Source of the DNA: Pedobacter punctiformis
GTDB lineage: Bacteria > Bacteroidota > Bacteroidia > Sphingobacteriales > Sphingobacteriaceae
Assembly (NCBI RefSeq): GCF_027213715.1
Contig: NZ_JAPWGM010000006.1
Location: 62,001 to 126,000, forward strand
Reading direction: 5' to 3'
Length of the DNA: 64,000 nt
The notes beneath the pieces were generated by a model. It did not search any database, was not told the origin of the DNA, and saw only the letters and a program-made list of their open reading frames with translations. A program made the translations under genes and the position numbers. Below, one piece after another: positions 28,790 through 36,892 of this stretch (within the stretch, counting starts at the first letter, position 1; each line of letters starts with the position of its first letter).

Positions 28790-29034
28790 GTAACTTTCTT
28801 TTTGCCCAAAAAGCCGGCTTTCAAAAAATCATTTTTAAATATAACTACAAAAAGATATGTTGTCAGGCATCTCTTTGTAATATAAAGGATAGTCTAATCC
28901 TGATTTTTAAAATACATCAAATTTGTATTTCTACTACTACCAAATTAGAGGGAAATTGTTTAGTTGATATTTGTTGTAACGGGTATGTTACTTTTTGGCG
29001 ACTTGATTATGACGTAAAATCATTATTATTGATC

Positions 29035-29052
29035 TGATAAATCGTTTTATCA
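29035..29052. promoter_or_regulatory. LacI-type operator O1
   Basis: TGATAAATCGTTTTATCA is an 18-bp palindrome with one mismatched pair about a central CpG. Its centre lies 211 bp (about 20 helical turns) from that of O2. Confidence 0.6.
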
Positions 29053-29248
29053 AAACCAAATGTATGTATGAGCTCAGGATTAGTACTTCCGTATTATGCA
29101 ATTTCTGGATGCATAATTTATTTAGTTACCTGGATAATCTGCTTAAAAAAATGTAGATCCAACTTACATACTGTTCGTTCATTTTTAAACATTTTCTTAT
29201 GATTTAGAAAACAAAAAAGCCCGGCGGGCAAATTCTATAAATAATTAG

Positions 29249-29260
29249 TAAAACGTTTTA
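29249..29260. promoter_or_regulatory. LacI-type operator O2
   Basis: TAAAACGTTTTA is a perfect 12-bp palindrome 50 bp ahead of the susC start codon at 29311, in position to block transcription. Confidence 0.65.
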
Positions 29261-29310
29261 ACCACTATGAAAGAAAACTAAATTTTAATTAATCATTAAC
29301 TAAAAAACCT

Positions 29311-32300
29311 ATGAAAATTAATCTACTAAAGATTTCAGGGCTTTCTGCGCTTTTTCTGCTCAATAGTCCTGCTTTCTCGATGAATCATGATGGAAAAGCA
29401 TCCGGAGGATCATTGACCAGGAACGTACCTTCAACGCTAATCAAGGTTCGAAAAGTAATTACGGGAACCGTACTGGATGAAAAAAATCTTCCTCTTCCGG
29501 GCGTTGGGATTAAAAATATCACTTCTGGAAAATCGACAGTTACAAATGATTCTGGTAAATTCAGTATCGAGGCAAATCCAGGTGATGTTCTTCGCTTTTC
29601 TTATGTTGGTTACGAAAGTAAAGATGTAACCGTTGGCAGCGAAAATAGCCTCAATATTAAAATTTCACCATCTGAAGCCAGCAAGCTTGATGAAGTGGTG
29701 GTAATTGGTTACGGTACAGTTAAAAAAACCGATTTAACCGGTTCTGTTGGAGTAGTAAAAGCCACCGAACTACAGGAACGTCCGGCAGCATCTTTAAACC
29801 AGGCCTTAGCCGGAAGGATTTCAGGTGTACAGGTTAATACAAACTCTGGTCGTCCGGGTGGGCAAACCAATATTAAAATCAGGGGCTTTAGTTCCATTAA
29901 TACCAGTAACAACCCACTCTATGTTGTTGATGGAGTGGCTTTGCCGGTTGGTTCGCAAACACAGAACAGTAATGCCATTGATTATATAAATCCGAGCGAT
30001 ATTGCATCTGTTGAAGTACTTAAAGATGCCTCTTCAACTGCAATTTACGGAGCAAGGGGTGCCAATGGAGTTATTTTAATTACAACAAAAAAAGGTACTG
30101 CCAATTCGCAGAGAATTACCTACGATGCTGATTTTGGGGTGAATACTTTATCCTCGCATCACGTTAAAATGCTGGATGCTTATGAGTACATAAAAGTGCA
30201 GGATCTTGCTTATGAAAACATCAAAGTTTATGATCCGGCTGGCTGGGCTGCAGGAAATTATGCTTCCACACCGGTTCCAAAAGCAGCTAGGATTGCGTTA
30301 CCTCAGTTTTTTGATGGTAATGGCAACCCTTTATACAATACAGATTGGTTAAAAGAATCTACGCAGAACAAATTATCACAAAATCATCAGCTTGGTTTTA
30401 CTGGCGGTAATGAAAACAGTACTTATGGTGTTTTTGCAGGTTATCGCGATGATGAAGGTCTTTTACTTAATTCATTTTTAAAACGTTATTCAGGACGGTT
30501 TAACTTTGACAGTAAAATTAAACCCTGGTTAAAAGTTGGTGGTAATTTAAGTTACAATAACCAGGTTGAAAATATTGTAGATCAAGGCACCGGAGGGTTA
30601 AATTCAGTACGTATGATCACGGAAGCCTTTCCTTTTCTTCCTGTAAAACTGCCAAGCGGTACCTGGGGCGATAATAAATTAATTCCATGGGCAGAGGGTG
30701 GTTCTAATCCCGTTCATATTTTAACCGATCAAAAATATGGTATGATTACCCAAACTTCTTTGGGAAGCATTTATTCTACCATAACCTTTAGCAAAGATTT
30801 AGAGTTTCGCACACAGTTAGGCGCCAACATTGTAAGCAGAAATATTAACGAGTACAATGCAAAACAACTTTATGGTATTTCTGACGGGCAAAATGGTACT
30901 GCCAACGTAACCAACGACAGAGAAACATTCTGGTCATTGGAGAATTATTTAACTTATAACAAACGCTTTGCAGAGTCGCATGCGGTAAATGCTTTATTGG
31001 GTATATCATGGCAGGCTACAAATTTCTTTAGTAATACCAGTCATGCAGAAAACTTCGTAACCGATTTCTTTGGTAATAACAATATGGGATCGGGTAGTAA
31101 ATCTATCACTGCAGGTTCAAGCCGAAACAAATCGGCCTTTAACTCTTATTTTGGAAGAATAAACTATGCTTACAAAGATAAATACCTGGTTACTTTTACC
31201 GGCAGGGTTGATGGATCTTCGAAATTTGGAGAGAATCATAAATTCGCTTTTTTCCCTTCGGCAGCATTAGCCTGGAAAGCTTCAGACGAAGAGTTTCTTA
31301 AAGGAAATAAAACCATTTCTAATTTAAAATTACGGACCAGTTACGGTTTAAGTGGTAACTCTGAACTTCCTGCTTATCAGTCTCTATCAACACTGGCTAA
31401 TAATTTCGCCATTATAAATGATAGCAAAGTAACAGGAATTGGAATTGGCCGACTGGCGAACCCTGATTTGGTTTGGGAAAAAACGGCACAGTATGATGCA
31501 GGTATCGAATTAGGCTTGTTCAACAACAGAATTAATCTGGAAGCCGATGTTTATTACAGAAAAACAACTGATATGTTATTGGATGCACCTGTTCCAAGAA
31601 CAACGGGTTATTCAGTAATTAGAAAAAATATAGGTTCAATGCAAAATAAAGGTTTAGACCTGGGCATTAATACCATCAACATTGAGAGCAAAGACTTTAC
31701 CTGGAAAACGAGTTTCAACATCTCGTTAAACAGAAACAAAGTGCTTTCTTTAGCTACACCTGATGATATTTTTGGCGTGGGTAATCCTAACTTCACTAAC
31801 CAAACGGGTATTATCAGAGTAGGGGAGCCAGTGGGTTCTTTCTGGGGCCTTGTACGCTTGGGTACCTGGAGCGAAGCTGAAAGAGCAGAAGCCGCTAAAT
31901 ATGTAAGTTACCGTGGTGGTAAAACCTTGTTGCCGGGCGATATTAAATATCTTGATGTAAATGGAGATCACGCCATAACGGATGCTGACCGTCAGATTAT
32001 TGGAAACGGAACGCCAAAAGGCTGGGGATCATTCTCCAACTCTTTCCGCTACAAAAACTTTGATTTGATTGTGGAACTTCAATATTCTTATGGTAATGAT
32101 GTACTGAATATGACCCATCACTCAGGTGAGGACAGACAGGTGCAGGCCAATAGTTTTGCGAGTGTATTAAATGCATGGACACCGCAAAATCAAGATACCC
32201 CAATTGCAGCAATCAGAGATCAATCGGCAGGTTATGTAACCAATGTGGATACCCATTGGCTGGAAGATGGTTCTTTTATTCGTGGAAAAAATCTTTTACT

Positions 32301-32511
32301 GGGTTATACATTTGACAGAGCACTTGTAGAAAAGCTGCATTTAAGCAAATTACGTGTATATACCTCGGTTCAAAATTTCTTCATTTCTACGAAATACACA
32401 GGCAATGATCCGGAGGTAACCACTTATGGAAATGCCTTTGCACAAGGACAAACATTTTTTGATTATCCAAAACCGACCACATTTATGGTTGGATTAAACA
32501 TTGGGCTATAA
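29311..32511 (+). CDS. SusC-like TonB-dependent transporter (pair 3)
   Basis: This 1066-residue outer-membrane transporter has an N-terminal signal (MKINLLKISGLSALFLLNSPAFS), then a low-complexity linker of about 30 residues before the carboxypeptidase-regulatory-like domain (VITGTVLDEKNLPLPGVGI, about 50-130). The TonB-interacting segment is LDEVVVIGYGTVKKTDLTGS, the plug holds VLKDASSTAIYGARGANGV, and the C-terminal half includes YLDVNGDHAITDADR and ends FMVGLNIGL. It is the first gene behind the LacI regulator and its two operators; the susD partner starts 21 bp downstream. Confidence 0.95.
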   Translation: MKINLLKISGLSALFLLNSPAFSMNHDGKASGGSLTRNVPSTLIKVRKVITGTVLDEKNLPLPGVGIKNITSGKSTVTNDSGKFSIEANPGDVLRFSYVGYESKDVTVGSENSLNIKISPSEASKLDEVVVIGYGTVKKTDLTGSVGVVKATELQERPAASLNQALAGRISGVQVNTNSGRPGGQTNIKIRGFSSINTSNNPLYVVDGVALPVGSQTQNSNAIDYINPSDIASVEVLKDASSTAIYGARGANGVILITTKKGTANSQRITYDADFGVNTLSSHHVKMLDAYEYIKVQDLAYENIKVYDPAGWAAGNYASTPVPKAARIALPQFFDGNGNPLYNTDWLKESTQNKLSQNHQLGFTGGNENSTYGVFAGYRDDEGLLLNSFLKRYSGRFNFDSKIKPWLKVGGNLSYNNQVENIVDQGTGGLNSVRMITEAFPFLPVKLPSGTWGDNKLIPWAEGGSNPVHILTDQKYGMITQTSLGSIYSTITFSKDLEFRTQLGANIVSRNINEYNAKQLYGISDGQNGTANVTNDRETFWSLENYLTYNKRFAESHAVNALLGISWQATNFFSNTSHAENFVTDFFGNNNMGSGSKSITAGSSRNKSAFNSYFGRINYAYKDKYLVTFTGRVDGSSKFGENHKFAFFPSAALAWKASDEEFLKGNKTISNLKLRTSYGLSGNSELPAYQSLSTLANNFAIINDSKVTGIGIGRLANPDLVWEKTAQYDAGIELGLFNNRINLEADVYYRKTTDMLLDAPVPRTTGYSVIRKNIGSMQNKGLDLGINTINIESKDFTWKTSFNISLNRNKVLSLATPDDIFGVGNPNFTNQTGIIRVGEPVGSFWGLVRLGTWSEAERAEAAKYVSYRGGKTLLPGDIKYLDVNGDHAITDADRQIIGNGTPKGWGSFSNSFRYKNFDLIVELQYSYGNDVLNMTHHSGEDRQVQANSFASVLNAWTPQNQDTPIAAIRDQSAGYVTNVDTHWLEDGSFIRGKNLLLGYTFDRALVEKLHLSKLRVYTSVQNFFISTKYTGNDPEVTTYGNAFAQGQTFFDYPKPTTFMVGLNIGL

Positions 32512-32532
32512 CATTATTAAGAAAGAACAACA

Positions 32533-34092
32533 ATGAAAATAAATATAAAAAACATCACTGCAATGTTGCTTCTGGGTGGAGCAATAATTGGTAATTCAGG
32601 ATGTAAAAAGTTTTTAGAAGAAAAAGATCCTACAAATTTAGCACCGGGTAGTTTTTATACATTGCCTGAACATGCTGAAGCGGGTATTGCAGCCATATAT
32701 TCTGAAATCAGGTTTATTGGAAACGGTGCTGGTATTTACTCCAATAACTGGCAAATGCTGGATGCGCCAACGGGGATACAGTCTACGGAGACAGCCCAGA
32801 ATTCAGATTTAAATAACTTGTATTCATTGATTTACGATGGAACAAACCTGCATATAAACCAAAATTGGAATGGCTTTTATAAGGTTATTGCACAAACCAA
32901 TTTATTATTGGATAAGGTTCCGGGTATTAATCCAATGGATGCCGTACAGAAAAAAAGGATTTTAGGAGAAGCATCTTTTTTAAGAGCCTGGGCTTATTTT
33001 TATCTGGTACGCTTATGGGGCGATGTACCTTTAATTGTTAAGCCGGTAACCAGTCCTAATGATCCTGATTTTTATCCTTCAAGAACACCACAGGAGCAGG
33101 TTTATAAGCAAATTGTAGATGATTTGATATCTGCTGAAGCCGCAGGATTGCCTTTTATGGATGGAAGTGGCCGGGTTTCTACCGCTGCCGTTAAATCAGA
33201 ACTGGCCAAAGTTTATTTAACAATGGCTGGTCAGCCGCTTAATAAAGGCGTTGCCTATTATAAACTAGCTGCAGATAAGGCTAAAGAAGTAATTGATTAC
33301 GCCAACGGCAATCCAGGATCGTTAAATCTTTTCCCTGCGTATGGTGCATTACATGATGCCAAGAACGACAATAAAATTGAACACATTTTTGGTATTCAAT
33401 ATAATGATGCAGCAGGTGCAGGCAATCCGCTTCAATCTACTTATTTGCCTTTACACCAGCCGTTGGTTTCTAAAATAGACGGAATTGGAACAGCTATTCC
33501 TACAAATGATTTTTACGCATCTTATGAAGCCGGAGATTTAAGAGCAAAAAACAGAGATGGTTATTTCTTTACAGATTATTATACAGATGGATTTAAAATG
33601 CCATTGGTAAATCGTGGAAAACCTTATATTTTTAAACATTTCGATGTGATTGCTAACGGAACATTGGGCGTAGAAGGAACGAGCAGAAGTGATTTAAATA
33701 TTCCTCAAATCAGGTATGCAGAGATTTTATTGATCTATGCCGAAGCACAAAACCGGGCAGATGGATCACCGAGTGTTGCTGCCTATACAGCTGTGAATGC
33801 AGTAAGAAAAAGAGCATTGCTGGGCGATTTAACAGGTCTTGGGCAAACACAATTTGAAGAAGCCGTTTGGAAAGAACGCTGGCACGAGCTATGTTACGAA
33901 GGCATTCTTTGGTTTGATATGCTGCGTTTACGCAAAGCCTATAATGAAAGCACAAACAGCTTTGATAACTTTGTGGGCCATATTAATAAAAGTGTAAATC
34001 AGCCATTACAGACAAAAAATCTTTTATTCCCGATCCCAACATCCGAGATAAAGAATAACCCAAAATTAACTCAAAACCCAGGTTACAATTAA
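32533..34092 (+). CDS. SusD-like outer-membrane glycan-binding lipoprotein (pair 3)
   Basis: This 519-residue surface lipoprotein has the lipobox in GNSGCKKFLEEKDP. Its SusD helices include KKRILGEASFLRAWAYFYLVRLWGDVPL and the C-terminal domain has WKERWHELCYEGILWFDMLRLRKAY and ends TQNPGYN. It is the partner of the susC 21 bp before it, and the pair forms a two-gene unit closed by the hairpin terminator at 34109-34140. Confidence 0.93.
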   Translation: MKINIKNITAMLLLGGAIIGNSGCKKFLEEKDPTNLAPGSFYTLPEHAEAGIAAIYSEIRFIGNGAGIYSNNWQMLDAPTGIQSTETAQNSDLNNLYSLIYDGTNLHINQNWNGFYKVIAQTNLLLDKVPGINPMDAVQKKRILGEASFLRAWAYFYLVRLWGDVPLIVKPVTSPNDPDFYPSRTPQEQVYKQIVDDLISAEAAGLPFMDGSGRVSTAAVKSELAKVYLTMAGQPLNKGVAYYKLAADKAKEVIDYANGNPGSLNLFPAYGALHDAKNDNKIEHIFGIQYNDAAGAGNPLQSTYLPLHQPLVSKIDGIGTAIPTNDFYASYEAGDLRAKNRDGYFFTDYYTDGFKMPLVNRGKPYIFKHFDVIANGTLGVEGTSRSDLNIPQIRYAEILLIYAEAQNRADGSPSVAAYTAVNAVRKRALLGDLTGLGQTQFEEAVWKERWHELCYEGILWFDMLRLRKAYNESTNSFDNFVGHINKSVNQPLQTKNLLFPIPTSEIKNNPKLTQNPGYN

Positions 34093-34108
34093 ATTGTTAA
34101 TCTATTGC

Positions 34109-34140
34109 AAAAAGGGATACCTTAACCGGTATCCCTTTTT
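34109..34140 (+). terminator. Terminator after susD (pair 3)
   Basis: AAAAAGGGATACC, loop TTAACC, GGTATCCCTTTTT. A perfect 13-bp stem with a T-run; it separates the first susCD unit of locus B from the long enzyme unit. Confidence 0.92.
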
Positions 34141-34248
34141 CATGTACTTATAAATCAGGAGCTTCCTTATTTTATAATAAATTGTATCGTAATAGATATG
34201 TTACTGATTTTTGTTTCATTGATCTTTTTTTTTGTTTAAAATTGATTT

Positions 34249-34264
34249 AGTAAAACGTTTTACT
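34249..34264. promoter_or_regulatory. LacI-type operator O3
   Basis: AGTAAAACGTTTTACT is a perfect 16-bp palindrome. Its centre is 116 bp (about 11 helical turns) upstream of that of O4, so both would lie on the same DNA face. Confidence 0.65.
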
Positions 34265-34349
34265 TTATTAAAGCCTAATTGAATAAAAAACAATGCTGCG
34301 CTTAATAGCAAAACAATTCAAATTTTTAGTCTTCTTTTTATAGAAGATT

Positions 34350-34357
34350 TATTTTTG
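34350..34357 (+). promoter_or_regulatory. -7 promoter element of the long enzyme unit
   Basis: TATTTTTG matches TAnnTTTG exactly. TTTTTAG, one change from a -33 TTTTTG, ends 20 bp upstream at 34329. Operator O4 starts 10 bp downstream, so a bound repressor would cover the expected start site. Confidence 0.55.
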
Positions 34358-34366
34358 AGCGTATAC

Positions 34367-34378
34367 TAAAACGTTTTA
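34367..34378. promoter_or_regulatory. LacI-type operator O4
   Basis: TAAAACGTTTTA, a perfect 12-bp palindrome identical to the O2 core, lies 26 bp before the start codon at 34404 and just after a consensus -7 element. Confidence 0.65.
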
Positions 34379-34403
34379 TCAGATTTTAACCAGATAACTA
34401 ATT

Positions 34404-36848
34404 ATGAGAAATTTTTACTTACTAGGGCTATGCCTGTTCTTTTTTATTTTTTCGAAAGCACAAGACAAGGCACCAGCTTATCCTTTAATTACACACGATA
34501 CTTATTTTAGTATTTGGTCTTTTGGCAACGGTTTAAATCAATCCGTTACTAAACACTGGACCGGGAAAAAACAATCTTTACTGGGCGTTATTAAAGTTGA
34601 TAATCAATTTTATCGTTTTCTTGGTGAGGAAACCAAAGATTATAAAACCATTTTACCAGCTGCTGATGAAACGGCTTATAATGCAAGTTATTCGTTTAAT
34701 CAGCCAGAAACAGGATGGAATGCCACAACCTATAATGATGACAGCTGGAAAAAAGCTGCTGCACCTTTTGGAGACGATAAAACGGCGAAAACCAAATGGG
34801 ATACCGATAACATTTATTACCGCAGGAAGTTTTCAATCGAAAAACCCTCAAAAAGCAAAAAATATCTAAAGCTTAGCCATGATGATAATGTTATTGTGTA
34901 TCTGAATGCTAAAACGATTTATCAAAAAGAAGGATGGGTACATGAATACATTTATATTCCTATTGAAGATGGTATTTTAACGGCAGGAGAAAATACCTTA
35001 GCCATTCACTGTAAAAACACGGCAGGGGGCAGACACCTGGATGCCGGTATTGTGGAAGAGGTTCCTCAGGGCTCGAAAATATTAACTGCAAAACAAACCA
35101 ATGTGGCTTTTGAGGCCACCACAACCCAATATACATTTAACTGTGGTGCGGTTAATTTGCAGGTAACTTTCACTTCTCCTTTATTACTTAATGATGTTAA
35201 CCTCACAGCCAGACCAATCAGTTACATCAGTTATGTAGCTAAATCTAATGATGCTAGAGCGCATCAGGTGGATGTTTACTTTGGTGCATCCTCTAATATT
35301 GCTGCAAATACCAATAATCAGCCAGTTTCTGCATGGAAAACTGCAAAAAACAATCTTTCTATATTAAAATCGGGTACTGTTGAACAACCTGTTTTACAGA
35401 AAAAAGGTGATGACCTCCGGATTGACTGGGGCTATATGTATGTTGCTGTGCCGGCAAAATTCAAGGCCCAGCAATATATAGGAAAGCAAGATCAAAATAT
35501 AAGCAGTTTTATTGCTCAGAAATATCCGCAACAAAATCAGCTGCTTAATTCAAAAGAGTTGGAGCTCAGTACCGTTATTCCTTTTGGTGCTGTTAGCGCT
35601 GCTCCAGTCGAAAAATATGTAATGATTGGTTACGATGATGTAAAATCAGTAGAATATTTTAAAGAACAATTATTGCCTGTTTGGAAAAAATCAGGAGATC
35701 AATTATTCGAAACACAATTGGCCAGGGCAGATCAGGAATATTTTTCTCTAAAGAACAAATGTGCTGAGTTTAACAAAAAACTTGTCGCAGATGCCACAAA
35801 AGCAGGAGGAAAAGAATATGCTGATTTATGCAAAATGGCTTACCGCCAAAGCATATCGGCCCATAAAATTGTGTATGCCCCAAATGGCGATTTGCTTTTC
35901 CTGTCAAAAGAAAATTTTAGTAATGGATCAATAAACACGGTAGATATTACTTATCCATCTGCTCCGCAATATTTAATTTATAATCCCGAATTACTGAAAG
36001 GAATGATGAGTGGTATTTTCTATTACTCAGAAAGCGGTAAATGGAATAAACCTTTTCCTGCGCATGATTTGGGTACCTATCCAATTGCAAATGGTCAAAC
36101 CTATGGCGAAGACATGCCTGTAGAGGAAGCCGGAAACATGATTATTTTAACTGCTGCAATAGCAAGGGCAGAAGGAAATGCCAGTTATGCAGAAAAACAC
36201 TGGGCAACAATTTCTGTATGGGCAGATTATTTATTAAAGGAAGGTTTCGATCCGGCTAACCAGTTATGTACGGATGATTTTGCCGGGCATATGGCCAGAA
36301 ATGCAAATTTATCCGTAAAAGCAATTGTTGCCTTAGGCGGCTACGCTCAATTGGCTCAACAATTAGGTAAAAATGCTGAAGCTGCAAAATATAGAGAAGC
36401 CGCTTTAACTATGGCAAAAAACTGGATGAAATTAGCTGAAGACGGCGATCATTACGCATTAACATTTAACGATAAAAATACCTGGAGTCAGAAGTATAAC
36501 ATGGTTTGGGATAAACTTTTAAAGCTTAACCTTTTTCCGGATGAAGTTTATAAAAAGGAAATCAATTTCTACTTAACCAAACAAAATGAGTTTGGTTTAC
36601 CATTAGACAGCCGTAAAACCTATACTAAATCTGACTGGATTATGTGGACCGCTACACTGGCCGATAACCAGACCGATTTTCAAAAATTTGTTAGCCCGGT
36701 TTACAAATTTGTTGCCGAAACCGAAAGTAAAGTTCCAATAAGCGACTGGCACGAAACCACCACTGGAAAAATGACCGGATTCCAGGCAAGAAGTGTGGTT
36801 GGTGGATATTTTATTAAACTTTTAGCTGATAAATGGAACATTAAATAG
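34404..36848 (+). CDS. Exported glutaminase A-like (DUF4964/DUF5127/DUF4965/DUF1793) protein with inserted beta-sandwich
   Basis: This 814-residue protein has a signal peptide (MRNFYLLGLCLFFFIFSKAQ). It begins with the DUF4964-type segment YPLITHDTYFSIWSFGNGLN...TKHWTG. A jelly-roll, galactose-binding-like insert follows at about 95-215 (DDSWKKAAAPFGDD, YYRRKFSI, LSHDDNVIVYLNAKTIY, HLDAGIVEEVP). Then come DUF5127-like sequence, a DUF4965 (alpha/alpha) region from about 465 (LCKMAYRQSISAHKIVYAPNGD, EDMPVEEAGNMIILTAAIA), and a DUF1793-like end. The name glutaminase comes from a fungal relative; in a glycan locus a glycosidase role is more likely, which is inference. It is the first gene of the LacI-controlled enzyme unit. 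Confidence 0.85.
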   Translation: MRNFYLLGLCLFFFIFSKAQDKAPAYPLITHDTYFSIWSFGNGLNQSVTKHWTGKKQSLLGVIKVDNQFYRFLGEETKDYKTILPAADETAYNASYSFNQPETGWNATTYNDDSWKKAAAPFGDDKTAKTKWDTDNIYYRRKFSIEKPSKSKKYLKLSHDDNVIVYLNAKTIYQKEGWVHEYIYIPIEDGILTAGENTLAIHCKNTAGGRHLDAGIVEEVPQGSKILTAKQTNVAFEATTTQYTFNCGAVNLQVTFTSPLLLNDVNLTARPISYISYVAKSNDARAHQVDVYFGASSNIAANTNNQPVSAWKTAKNNLSILKSGTVEQPVLQKKGDDLRIDWGYMYVAVPAKFKAQQYIGKQDQNISSFIAQKYPQQNQLLNSKELELSTVIPFGAVSAAPVEKYVMIGYDDVKSVEYFKEQLLPVWKKSGDQLFETQLARADQEYFSLKNKCAEFNKKLVADATKAGGKEYADLCKMAYRQSISAHKIVYAPNGDLLFLSKENFSNGSINTVDITYPSAPQYLIYNPELLKGMMSGIFYYSESGKWNKPFPAHDLGTYPIANGQTYGEDMPVEEAGNMIILTAAIARAEGNASYAEKHWATISVWADYLLKEGFDPANQLCTDDFAGHMARNANLSVKAIVALGGYAQLAQQLGKNAEAAKYREAALTMAKNWMKLAEDGDHYALTFNDKNTWSQKYNMVWDKLLKLNLFPDEVYKKEINFYLTKQNEFGLPLDSRKTYTKSDWIMWTATLADNQTDFQKFVSPVYKFVAETESKVPISDWHETTTGKMTGFQARSVVGGYFIKLLADKWNIK

Positions 36849-36892
36849 CATAACCAAAAAAAATAAATAACCAAGTACAAACCATTTCCATT

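Larger units (their letters stand above)
28790..29310. other. 521-bp intergenic control region before susC (pair 3)
   Basis: No gene is seen here. It holds two operator-like palindromes (29035-29052 and 29249-29260), an 8-bp inverted repeat ATTATGCA/TGCATAAT (29093-29117), and a short GCCC/GGGC hairpin at 29219-29229. GATATTTG at 28966-28973 resembles a -7 element but has no -33 partner. Confidence 0.6.
34093..34403. other. 311-bp intergenic region with terminator, two operators and promoter
   Basis: No gene. In order: terminator 34109-34140, operator O3 34249-34264, -7 element TATTTTTG 34350-34357 and operator O4 34367-34378, then the ATG at 34404. Confidence 0.7.

Noticed and set aside
29219..29229. 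GCCC-GGC-GGGC hairpin as a terminator
   Set aside because: The stem is only 4 bp and the T-run is on the minus strand, where no gene ends.
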